From the NCBI GenBank assembly GCA_945865535.1, contig CAMBDW010000008.1, forward strand, positions 18,801-82,800: a DNA stretch of 64,000 nucleotides, in the 5' to 3' direction. The notes beneath the pieces were generated by a model that made no database searches, was not told the origin of the DNA, and worked only from the letters and a program-made list of their open reading frames with translations. The first letter of the stretch is position 1, and every line of letters starts with the position of its first letter. The DNA comes from Chryseobacterium gleum (GTDB taxonomy: Bacteria; Bacteroidota; Bacteroidia; Flavobacteriales; BACL11). The position numbers were made by a program, and so were the translations under genes. Below are positions 52,813-61,877 of the stretch, piece by piece.

Positions 52813-53766
52813 ATGAAAGTAACTGAACATATTAAAAATGCTAAAAAAACTTTATTCTCTTTTGAGATTTTACCCCCTTTAAAAGGAACAAGTATACAAT
52901 CTATTTACGATTCTTTGGATCCTTTAATGGAATTTAATCCTCCATTTATTGACGTTACTTATCATAGAGAAGAGTATGTTTATAAGCAAAGAACGGATGG
53001 TTTATTAGAGAGAAAATCGGTTAAAAAAAGACCAGGAACAGTTGGAATTTGTGCCGCTATAATGAATAAATATAATGTGGATACGGTTCCTCATATTATT
53101 TGTGGAGGATTTAGTCAGGAGGAAACCGAAAATGCTTTAATTGATTTGGATTTCTTAGGTATTGATAATGTTTTAGTATTAAGAGGAGATCCCATAAAAC
53201 ATGAAACCTATTTCACTTCCGAACAAGGTGGACATACTTACGCTTGTGAACTTACCCAGCAAGTTTTTAATATGAATAAAGGAATTTATTTGGATGAAGA
53301 ATTAAAGAATTCGGCTCCTACTAATTTTTGTATTGGGGTTGCTGGCTATCCTGAAAAACATTTTGAAGCCCCTAATATGCGTTCAGATATTCATTTTTTG
53401 AAAAAGAAAGTTGAGGCGGGTGCCGATTATATTGTTACTCAGATGTTTTTTGATAATCAAAAATATTTTGATTTTGTAAATCTCTGCAGAGAAAATGGCA
53501 TTACTATTCCAATTATACCAGGTTTAAAACCAATCTCAACCACTAAACAATTAACATTACTACCTCAAAGGTTTAATTTGAATGTGCCAAATCCTTTAGT
53601 GGATGCCGTTATTAAATGTAAAAATAATGAAGATATTCGTCAAGTAGGAGTGGAGTGGGCTATTCAACAAACTAAAGAATTGATTGAGTTTGGGGCACCA
53701 TGTATTCACTTCTATACTATGGGAAAATCTGATAATGTAGTGGAAATTGTTGCTAATTTTGCTTAA
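52813..53766 (+). CDS. metF: Methylenetetrahydrofolate reductase
   Basis: MetF reduces methylene-THF to methyl-THF, the substrate of MetH. The 317-aa TIM-barrel flavoprotein has 'LFSFEILPPLKG' (about 14-25), 'FIDVTYHREEY' (about 43-53), 'HIICGGFSQEETENALIDLDFLGIDNVLVLRGDP' containing the FAD-binding region, 'GVAGYPEKHFEAP', 'ADYIVTQMFFDNQKYFDFV' and 'IIPGLKPIS'. It sits 9 bases after metH in a SAM-I-controlled operon. It converges with the gldA-like gene, overlapping it by 4 bases. Confidence 0.95.
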   Translation: MKVTEHIKNAKKTLFSFEILPPLKGTSIQSIYDSLDPLMEFNPPFIDVTYHREEYVYKQRTDGLLERKSVKKRPGTVGICAAIMNKYNVDTVPHIICGGFSQEETENALIDLDFLGIDNVLVLRGDPIKHETYFTSEQGGHTYACELTQQVFNMNKGIYLDEELKNSAPTNFCIGVAGYPEKHFEAPNMRSDIHFLKKKVEAGADYIVTQMFFDNQKYFDFVNLCRENGITIPIIPGLKPISTTKQLTLLPQRFNLNVPNPLVDAVIKCKNNEDIRQVGVEWAIQQTKELIEFGAPCIHFYTMGKSDNVVEIVANFA

Positions 53767-54464
53767 GAAGTTAGCTTTCTAAAATGATCTTCTAAATCAA
53801 CATTATTTTTCTTGAGATTTGAAATTAGCTTGTCGTCAACAATTTTTCCTTTATTGATGATGACCACTCTATTGCACATCTTTTCTACTTCTTGCATGAT
53901 ATGAGTAGAGAGTAAAACTGTTTTTTCTTTTCCTACTTCTTTTATCAAATTTCTTATTTCAACTAACTGATTAGGATCTAAGCCGGTAGTTGGTTCGTCC
54001 AAAATTAAGATTTCGGGATTATGAATGAGCGCAGCAGCAAGCCCTACTCTTTGCTTAAATCCTTTTGAGAGTTCTCCTATTTTTTTATGCTGTTCAGGGC
54101 TTAATCCTGTTTGTTGTATAATTTCCGCAATACGATTTTTAAGATTTCCAACTTTATAAATACCTCCTACAAAGTTGAGGTATTCTTTAATATACATATC
54201 TAAATAGAGTGGATTTTGTTCAGGAAGGTAGCCAATTTTTGCTTTTACTAAAAGATTATTTTCTAGTGTATCTAAATCACAGACTTTTATCTTTCCACTA
54301 TCTTGTTCTAAATAGCAACAAATAATTTTCATCAGTGTAGATTTCCCAGCTCCATTTGGGCCTAAAAAACCAACTATCTCTCCTTTTTTTAAGCAAAAGG
54401 AAACATTCGTGAGTGCTTGTTGTTTTGCGTAAGATTTATTTAATTTTTCAATAGTGATTGACAT
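53763..54464 (-). CDS. gldA: ABC transporter ATP-binding protein, GldA-like
   Basis: The 233-aa ATPase has Walker A 'GFLGPNGAGKST' (about 33-44), the Q-loop region 'IGYLPEQNPLYLDMYIKEYL' (about 78-97), the signature 'LSKGFKQRVGLA' (about 134-145), Walker B 'EILILDEPTTGLDP' (about 154-167) and the switch His in 'LLSTHIMQEV' (about 190). 'LPEQNPLYLDMYIKEYLNFV' closely resembles GldA of the gliding system, hence the symbol. The usual GldA is about 300 aa; here the C-terminal region is short but ends naturally (LEDHFRKLTS). No partner permease gldF/gldG is in the window. A TATATTTG promoter element lies 4 bases before the ATG. Confidence 0.72.
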   Translation of the reverse strand: MSITIEKLNKSYAKQQALTNVSFCLKKGEIVGFLGPNGAGKSTLMKIICCYLEQDSGKIKVCDLDTLENNLLVKAKIGYLPEQNPLYLDMYIKEYLNFVGGIYKVGNLKNRIAEIIQQTGLSPEQHKKIGELSKGFKQRVGLAAALIHNPEILILDEPTTGLDPNQLVEIRNLIKEVGKEKTVLLSTHIMQEVEKMCNRVVIINKGKIVDDKLISNLKKNNVDLEDHFRKLTS

Positions 54465-54468
54465 GTGG

Positions 54469-54499
54469 CAAATATAAGTAATTTATAATCGTATTTTTG
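54469..54499. promoter_or_regulatory. Divergent promoter pair gldA-like / rsgA
   Basis: On the minus strand TATATTTG (54476-54469) ends 4 bases before the gldA-like ATG; on the plus strand TATTTTTG (54492-54499) ends 5 bases before the rsgA ATG. Both match TAnnTTTG and imply leaderless or nearly leaderless mRNAs. Confidence 0.6.
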
Positions 54500-54504
54500 C
54501 AACA

Positions 54505-55431
54505 ATGAATGGAATCGTAATTAAGACTACAGGCAAGTACTATAGCGTAAAAACGGATACTCATGAAATTGTGCAATGTGGTTTAAAAGGAAAATTCCGA
54601 ATTGCAGGTATTAAAAGCACCAATCCAATTGTAGTTGGAGATAAAGTAGAGCTAGAGCAACAGTCCGAACTATGGATGATTGTAAAACTACATGAAAGAA
54701 AAAATCACATTTTAAGAAAATCGGTAAACTTATCCAAGCAAACACATATCATTGGGGCTAATATCGATCAAGCTATTTTGATGATTACTTTAGATAGTCC
54801 TATGACCACAACAGGTTTTATTGATAGGTTTTTAGTGGCGGCAAATGCTTATGGCATAACTGTTATTTTGCTGTTTAATAAAATTGATTTATTAAAGGAT
54901 AAATTGAAATTAGAACAAGAAAATCTACAAAAAGTTTATGAAAAAATTGGCTATAAGTGTTTCGCACTTTCAGTAATTAATGATGATTTATCACTAATAA
55001 AGGCGTTGATGAAAAATAAGGTTAATATAATATCTGGTCATTCTGGAGTAGGCAAATCTACTTTGATAAATAAGTTGCAGCCTAATTTAAATATCAATAC
55101 TAAAGAAATTTCCGATACCCATAAACAAGGCCAACACACTACTACTTTTTCTGAGTTACATGAGTTAGATTTTGGAGCTTCTATTATTGATACTCCTGGT
55201 ATTAGAGGATTTGGTTTAGTAGAATTACAACCAAGTGAAATTGGCAATTATTTTCCAGAGTTTTTTGCTTTGAAAACAGCTTGTAAGTTTCATAACTGTA
55301 TTCATAAAAATGAGCCTAATTGTGCAGTAAAAATTGACTTAGAAAAAGGAGAGATTGCCGAGAGTCGGTACAAGAATTATTTAAATATGCTAGTAGAAGA
55401 AGAGGATCATTTCAGAAGCAATGATTATTAA
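54505..55431 (+). CDS. rsgA: Ribosome small-subunit-dependent GTPase A
   Basis: RsgA is a circularly permuted GTPase that checks 30S maturation. The 308-aa protein has an N-terminal OB fold (about 1-65, 'GIVIKTTGKYYSVKTD'), then the permuted G motifs: G4 'LFNKIDLL' (about 118), G1 'SGHSGVGKSTLINKL' (about 177-191), G3 'DTPGIRGFGL' (about 230-239), and the C-terminal zinc site 'CKFHNCIHKNEPNC' (about 259-272). Length is standard. dtd begins immediately after its stop (no gap). Confidence 0.95.
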   Translation: MNGIVIKTTGKYYSVKTDTHEIVQCGLKGKFRIAGIKSTNPIVVGDKVELEQQSELWMIVKLHERKNHILRKSVNLSKQTHIIGANIDQAILMITLDSPMTTTGFIDRFLVAANAYGITVILLFNKIDLLKDKLKLEQENLQKVYEKIGYKCFALSVINDDLSLIKALMKNKVNIISGHSGVGKSTLINKLQPNLNINTKEISDTHKQGQHTTTFSELHELDFGASIIDTPGIRGFGLVELQPSEIGNYFPEFFALKTACKFHNCIHKNEPNCAVKIDLEKGEIAESRYKNYLNMLVEEEDHFRSNDY

Positions 55432-55884
55432 ATGAGAGCTGTAATTCAAAGAGTAAGTGAGGCCTCTGTGTCCATTGAAAATACCATGGTCTCAAAAATA
55501 AATTTTGGACTATTAATCTTTTTAGGGATTGAAATTGAAGACACCAAAGAAGATTCTTTATGGCTTGCTAATAAAATTGTACAACTTAGAATTTTCTCTG
55601 ATTCTGAGGCAAAAATGAATAATTCGCTTTTAGATATAGATGGAGAGGTAATTGTGGTGAGTCAGTTTACTCTACACGCAAAAACCAAGAAAGGGAACAG
55701 ACCTTCTTATATAAATGCTGCAAGGCCAGAACAAGCAATTCCTCTGTATGAGCAATTTAAAAAGGATTTATCAAAGTTAATTTCTAAACAGGTTTTTTCA
55801 GGAGAGTTTGGTGCAGCTATGAAAGTTAATTTAACAAATGAGGGTCCTGTTACTATAATTATAGATACTAAAAATAAGGAGTAA
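55432..55884 (+). CDS. dtd: D-aminoacyl-tRNA deacylase
   Basis: Dtd removes D-amino acids and glycine from mischarged tRNAs. The 150-aa protein shows the start 'MRAVIQRVSEASVSIE', 'LLIFLGIEIEDTKEDSLWLANKI', the catalytic-site motif 'VVSQFTLHAKTKKGNRPSY' (about 76-94, SQFTL), and 'FGAAMKVNLTNEGPVTIIID' with the Gly-cisPro-type NEGPVT motif (about 137-142). It is coupled to rsgA and its stop directly abuts that of the convergent YiiX/YebB-like gene. Confidence 0.96.
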   Translation: MRAVIQRVSEASVSIENTMVSKINFGLLIFLGIEIEDTKEDSLWLANKIVQLRIFSDSEAKMNNSLLDIDGEVIVVSQFTLHAKTKKGNRPSYINAARPEQAIPLYEQFKKDLSKLISKQVFSGEFGAAMKVNLTNEGPVTIIIDTKNKE

Positions 55885-56526
55885 TTATTTTTTCATTCCA
55901 TCAGGAATTCCATAGATGTGCACGATTTCTATTTTTTTTGAAAGCGACATAATTCCAGGGTTTATTCCTAATTCATTTTGAGGAATTTTAACTCCAAGTT
56001 CTGCATAATAGGCTTTCCATGTTTGTAGCGTGTCACCACTATCTGGATGTAAAAAAGTCATAGGTTGTAATTGAAAAATAGTGTCTTTTGAAAAAGCTTC
56101 ATAAAGTAATTCAGAACAGTAATAACTGTTATTATTCATAATAAAAATACCATCATAATCTGCTCCAATTTTTTTATAAACAAATTCAACGGCTTTTGGT
56201 ATAGTTTTTTTATATTCTTTTTTTAATCTTCCAACAATTACTTTTGGATTTCCATCTTTATCTTTTGATCTGCTTAGGAAATCTTCTAGTTCTGTAAGTA
56301 TTACCTTTGGAGGAATTGCCTCCAAAACTTTTAATTTTCCATCATCCGAAACAATAAATCCGATATGTGAAAAATTTGCGTCATTATATCCAGGAGTTAC
56401 TAATTCTATCGCATCACAAAGCGCAGAGGAATCTAAATCCTGAAACAATAAATCTCCCTCTTGCAACTGAAAATTACTCGCGCAAGAAGATTGTAAAATA
56501 AATAAGAGATAAATGTATTTTTTCAT
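55885..56526 (-). CDS. YiiX/YebB-like cysteine hydrolase lipoprotein (permuted NlpC/P60)
   Basis: The 213-aa protein has a lipoprotein signal peptide (MKKYIYLLFILQSSC, Cys 15) and a YiiX/YebB-like permuted papain-fold domain: 'LQEGDLLFQDLDSS' near 22, 'ANFSHIGFIVSDDGKLKVLEAIPPKV' with the catalytic His (about 53), and 'YYCSELLYEAF' with the catalytic Cys (about 137). Members are amidases or peptidases acting on peptidoglycan or lipids; the substrate is unknown. A TATATTTG promoter lies 4 bases before the ATG and merges with the upstream terminator's T-run. Confidence 0.82.
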   Translation of the reverse strand: MKKYIYLLFILQSSCASNFQLQEGDLLFQDLDSSALCDAIELVTPGYNDANFSHIGFIVSDDGKLKVLEAIPPKVILTELEDFLSRSKDKDGNPKVIVGRLKKEYKKTIPKAVEFVYKKIGADYDGIFIMNNNSYYCSELLYEAFSKDTIFQLQPMTFLHPDSGDTLQTWKAYYAELGVKIPQNELGINPGIMSLSKKIEIVHIYGIPDGMKK

Positions 56527-56530
56527 TTGT

Positions 56531-56569
56531 CAAATATAAAAAAAAGAGGACCAATTATGATCCCCTTTT
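56531..56569 (-). terminator. Terminator after atpC, merged with the promoter of the next gene
   Basis: On the minus strand AAAAAGGGGATCA pairs imperfectly with TGGTCCTCTTTTT (one internal mismatch) and is followed by a run of eight T. The last T begins TATATTTG (56538-56531), the -7 element of the YiiX/YebB-like gene. Confidence 0.65.
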
Positions 56570-56591
56570 TGAGTTTTTAGTCATTTAAAAA

Positions 56592-56828
56592 TTAGTCTGC
56601 CAGAACAATAATCTTATTGTTTTGCATTTCAATTACACCGCCATTAATGTCAAATTTTTTAGTATTTTTATCAGTAGTAATTATTCGTATTTCTCCTTTT
56701 CCAAGAGTAGAAATGATTGGTGCATGATTGTTAAGTATTTCAAATCCTCCATTTATACCCGGAAATTGAACTGATGTTACCTCTCCACTAAACACTTGCT
56801 TCTCAGGGGTAATAATTTCTAATATCAT
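56592..56828 (-). CDS. atpC: ATP synthase F1 epsilon subunit
   Basis: The 78-aa protein is the beta-sandwich part of the epsilon subunit: 'LEIITPEKQVFSGEVTSVQFPGINGGFEILNNHAPIISTL' (key phrase PGINGGFEILNNHAP, about 24-38) and 'FDINGGVIEMQNNKIIVLAD' at the end. The C-terminal helical hairpin that acts as an inhibitor in many bacteria is absent, as usual for Bacteroidota. It is 7 bases downstream of atpD. Confidence 0.93.
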   Translation of the reverse strand: MILEIITPEKQVFSGEVTSVQFPGINGGFEILNNHAPIISTLGKGEIRIITTDKNTKKFDINGGVIEMQNNKIIVLAD

Positions 56829-56835
56829 GGTTTTT

Positions 56836-58347
<1,512 letters not shown>

Positions 58348-58493
58348 TTATTTCTTTTTAAAGTCGTTAAAATCTTTGTTTAAATCGAGCGCAAACTTAC
58401 TATTTTTAAATTGTTCTGTGTTAATAAATAAGGGTTTAAATTAATTGTTAATTTTGAACACTTTTTCAACATAAGAAAATAGATTAAAGTTAA

Positions 58494-59429
58494 GTGAGAA
58501 TATACCATTCTATTGAGGATTTTCCCTCAGATGTAAACACTATAGTTACTATTGGAACTTTTGATGGCGTGCATAAGGGGCATCAAATAATCATTAATCG
58601 TATAAATGAGATTGCAAAAAAACAAGCACTGGAGAGTGTTGTGTTGACATTCGATCCTCATCCCAGACATGTTATTTATCCTGATGATCAAGAGTTAAGA
58701 TTGATTCATACACTTGAAGAAAAAATAGAAGCATTAAGTAAGACTGGTGTGCAAAATTTAGTACTTCATAAATTTACAAAAGAATTTTCAAGAACAGAAT
58801 CGGTTAATTTCATTAGAGATTTTTTAGTAACTAAACTTAACATGAAGTATATGGTGGTTGGTTTTGATCATCATTTTGGTAAAAATAGGCAAGGAACATT
58901 TGACAATTTAATAGAATTATCAGATGCGTATGGTTTTAAAATAGAAAAAATTAAACCTCAGAATATAGGGGAGGTTACTATTAGTTCTACTAAAATTAGG
59001 AATGCAATTTTGGAGGGTGATTGCAAGAAAGCAAATGCTTATTTGTCTGCTAATTTTTCTATTACCGGAAAAGTCGTTCAAGGAAATAAAATTGGAAGTA
59101 GCATTGGCTACCCAACTGCTAACATAGAAATAGAAAATCAGTGGAAAATTCTTCCTAAAAATGGCGTTTATGCAGTTAAAATAGCACTTAAGAATCAGGA
59201 GTATTTTGGAATGTTAAATTTAGGAAATCGCCCCTCTATTTCAGATGATTCTTTTGCGATTGAAGTTCATCTTTTTGATTTTAACGCTACTATATATAAT
59301 GAAGAATTAAAAATTGAGTTTATTCAAAGGATTAGAGATGAGCAGCAATTTTCTGATTTAGAAAAATTGAAATCTCAACTTAAAATTGATGCAATAAATT
59401 GCAAGCAGATTTTTAATTTATCAAGCTAG
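58494..59429 (+). CDS. ribF: Bifunctional riboflavin kinase / FAD synthetase
   Basis: RibF makes FMN and then FAD from riboflavin. The start is GTG at 58494, giving 311 aa. The N-terminal FAD synthetase domain has 'TIGTFDGVHKGHQIII' (about 18-33), 'LTFDPHPRHVIYP' (about 53-65), and 'GFDHHFGKNRQGTFDNL' (about 123). The C-terminal kinase domain has 'GKVVQGNKIGSSIGYPTANIE' (about 193-213) and 'GMLNLGNRPSIS' (about 242). It is divergent from atpD. The spacer of about 150 bases contains the atpD promoter but no FMN riboswitch was seen. Confidence 0.95.
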   Translation: MRIYHSIEDFPSDVNTIVTIGTFDGVHKGHQIIINRINEIAKKQALESVVLTFDPHPRHVIYPDDQELRLIHTLEEKIEALSKTGVQNLVLHKFTKEFSRTESVNFIRDFLVTKLNMKYMVVGFDHHFGKNRQGTFDNLIELSDAYGFKIEKIKPQNIGEVTISSTKIRNAILEGDCKKANAYLSANFSITGKVVQGNKIGSSIGYPTANIEIENQWKILPKNGVYAVKIALKNQEYFGMLNLGNRPSISDDSFAIEVHLFDFNATIYNEELKIEFIQRIRDEQQFSDLEKLKSQLKIDAINCKQIFNLSS

Positions 59430-59458
59430 CTGATTTGTTAAATTAAGATCAAATTTTA

Positions 59459-61738
59459 TCAAGCTAATATTTCTAATTTGGCGAATTTTAACAAGAGTTG
59501 TTTCTGGCCAATTCCAGTAAAAAATACAGTCGCTTTTTTGTCGCTTCCTTGGCCAGAGATGTGGAGCACTTTTCCTTCTCCAAATCTACTGTGTTTTACT
59601 TGCATTCCGTTTGTGATTTTGCTTAAATCACTTTCATTAATACTGATGTTTTTAGCTCTATTAATGTTAGTTAAATTTTTGGGTGCAACAAATTTTTGAG
59701 TAATTGGACTGGATTCCTTTTTTTGGTATTTTATTTTAGCATAAATTTCATGTGGGCGATAATCTTTCTTAGGCAATGAAAGTTCTTGTTTTTCAAGACA
59801 ACTATTATCTAATTCACTAATAAATCGGCTCGGCTGACAATCGGTAAATTGTCCCCATTTAAATCGTGTTGCTGCAAAAGAGAGAAAGAGTCTTTTTTCA
59901 GCTCTAGTAATTGCAACATAAAAGAGTCTTCTTTCTTCTTCAAGGTTCTCTTGACTCTCTCCACTCATCATGCTCGGAAAAAGATTTTCTTCTAATCCCA
60001 CAACAAAAACATAAGGAAATTCCAATCCTTTTGCAGCATGAACGGTCATTAAGGTAACTTTATTAAAGTCATCTTTTGTTTCCTTATCTTGATCGGTTAA
60101 TAGGGCAACATCTTGCATAAAATCAGGCAATTTATTGAGTCCTTTTTCTGCGCTTTCGCTAAAATCTTTTATTCCGTTTAAGAGTTCCTGAATATTCTCA
60201 AATCTACTCACTCCTTCAGGAGATTTATCAGTGTATAAGTCGTTAAAAAGTCCTGTCTGTTTTGCAATTTCTTCTGCTACGGTGTAGGCATCTTTTTGTT
60301 TGGCGTTAATGATGAAACTATTTATCATTACAACAAATTCTTTGAGTTTTTTTTCAGCTCCTTTATTGATATTTATTGCTAACTCCTCAAGATGATTTAT
60401 AACTTTCCAAATAGATTTGTTATGTGTATTTGCAAAAATGGTTAGCGTTTGAATTGTAGTTGCTCCAATACCTCTTGTAGGATAGTTTATAATTCGTTTA
60501 AAAGCCTCTTCATCATTTGGATTTATAGCAAGGCGATAATATGCCAATAAATCTTTTATTTCTTTTCTTTGATAAAAAGACAATCCTCCATAGATTTTAT
60601 AAGGGATATTTCTTTTTCTAAGTGATTCCTCAAGGGCTCTTGATTGAGCGTTTGTTCGGTATAAAATTGCAAAATCTTTATGATGGGCCTGATTTCGCAT
60701 TTGAATATCAGAAATGGTATTGGCAACTAATCTCCCCTCATCATTATCTGAGCCTGTTTTTACAACAATTATTTTTTCTCCTGTTGCATTTTCTGTCCAA
60801 ACAATCTTTTCAATTTGTTTTTCATTGTGCTTAATAATGCTATTTGCAGCATCAACAATTGTTGAGCTGGAACGGTAATTCTGTTCTAACTTGTAGGTTT
60901 TGAAATCAGGGTAGTCAATTTTGAAATTTAGAATATTCTGAATGTTCGCTCCTCTAAAAGCATAGATGCTTTGGGCGTCATCACCCACTATGCAAATATT
61001 TTCATAAAGTGCAGCTAATTTTTTAATGATTAAATATTGAACATGGTTCGTGTCTTGATATTCGTCAATCAAGATGTATTTGAATTTTTCTTGATATTTT
61101 AACAGTACATCTTTATGATTTTCTAAAAGTTGGTAAGTTTTCAATAATAAATCATCAAAATCCATAGCTGATGCTTTTTCGCATCTTTGGGTGTACATTT
61201 GATAAATTCTACCAAAATCAGTGCGTTTTGCAATCGTATCTTGCCTGTTTAATTCGGAATGATTTCGGTATCCTTCTGGAGTTATGAAATTGTTTTTAAG
61301 TGTAGAAATCCTATTTCTAATCATTCCTGGTTTGTAAATATCTTTGTCAAGGTTTAATTCTTTGATGATGCTACTTACTAAACTTTTGGAGTCATCCGTG
61401 TCGTAAATTGTAAAGTTGGGAGGATAGTTTAGTTTTTCAGATTCAAATCGTAGTATTTTTGAAAATACCGAGTGAAAAGTTCCCATCCATAAGTTTCTTG
61501 CGACAGATTCGCCAACAATTTTTTCAATTCTACTCCGCATCTCTTTGGATGCTTTGTTAGTAAAAGTGAGTGATAGAATATTAAAAGGACTTATGCCTTG
61601 TTTTAGAAGATGAACAATGCGGTAGGTAAGCACTCTTGTTTTCCCAGATCCAGCTCCAGCAATAACCATAAGTGGACCTTTGATGTGAGTTGCCGCTTTT
61701 TGTTGTTCCGGATTTAGTTGTTGCAAATAATCTTCCAT
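59459..61738 (-). CDS. UvrD/PcrA-type 3'-5' DNA helicase (superfamily 1)
   Basis: The 759-aa protein begins 'LNPEQQKAATHIKGPLMVIAGAGSGKTRVL' (Walker A AGAGSGKT, about 28-35), then motif Ia 'LSLTFTNKASKEM', motif II 'YILIDEYQDTNHVQ' (about 222-235), motif III 'IVGDDAQSIYAFRGA' (about 250-264), motif IV 'LEQNYRSSSTI' (about 281), and motif V 'VTLMTVHAAKGLEFPYVFVVGLEENLFP' (about 560) with motif VI 'EERRLFYVAITRAEKRLF' (about 606-623). A C-terminal Tudor-like segment ('GMQVKHSRFGEGKVLHISGQG') is as in PcrA/UvrD. Length and order fit PcrA; the choice of name pcrA or uvrD is left open. Confidence 0.93.
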   Translation of the reverse strand: MEDYLQQLNPEQQKAATHIKGPLMVIAGAGSGKTRVLTYRIVHLLKQGISPFNILSLTFTNKASKEMRSRIEKIVGESVARNLWMGTFHSVFSKILRFESEKLNYPPNFTIYDTDDSKSLVSSIIKELNLDKDIYKPGMIRNRISTLKNNFITPEGYRNHSELNRQDTIAKRTDFGRIYQMYTQRCEKASAMDFDDLLLKTYQLLENHKDVLLKYQEKFKYILIDEYQDTNHVQYLIIKKLAALYENICIVGDDAQSIYAFRGANIQNILNFKIDYPDFKTYKLEQNYRSSSTIVDAANSIIKHNEKQIEKIVWTENATGEKIIVVKTGSDNDEGRLVANTISDIQMRNQAHHKDFAILYRTNAQSRALEESLRKRNIPYKIYGGLSFYQRKEIKDLLAYYRLAINPNDEEAFKRIINYPTRGIGATTIQTLTIFANTHNKSIWKVINHLEELAININKGAEKKLKEFVVMINSFIINAKQKDAYTVAEEIAKQTGLFNDLYTDKSPEGVSRFENIQELLNGIKDFSESAEKGLNKLPDFMQDVALLTDQDKETKDDFNKVTLMTVHAAKGLEFPYVFVVGLEENLFPSMMSGESQENLEEERRLFYVAITRAEKRLFLSFAATRFKWGQFTDCQPSRFISELDNSCLEKQELSLPKKDYRPHEIYAKIKYQKKESSPITQKFVAPKNLTNINRAKNISINESDLSKITNGMQVKHSRFGEGKVLHISGQGSDKKATVFFTGIGQKQLLLKFAKLEILA

Positions 61739-61846
61739 TGGACATTTTAGAATTACAAAAATAAAAATAAAGCTTGTTTAGAATTTGTTAATGTCATAAT
61801 TTTTTACTGCTAAGAATCTGCTATAAAAATGACTGATGTTGTTTAT

Positions 61847-61862
61847 TATTTTTGTATTTTTG
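61847..61862 (+). promoter_or_regulatory. Tandem TATTTTTG promoter elements before the adhesin gene
   Basis: Two directly adjacent copies of TATTTTTG (61847-61854 and 61855-61862) both match TAnnTTTG. The leader to ATG 61878 is 15-23 bases. No clear -33 TTG at the standard distance was identified. Confidence 0.45.
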
Positions 61863-61877
61863 TAAAATACGAATGTT

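Noticed and set aside
53763..54464. Truncation or frameshift of the gldA-like gene
   Set aside because: The ending (LEDHFRKLTS) looks like a normal C-terminus for an ABC-2 ATPase, and metF coding sequence begins directly behind the stop, so no broken remainder was seen.
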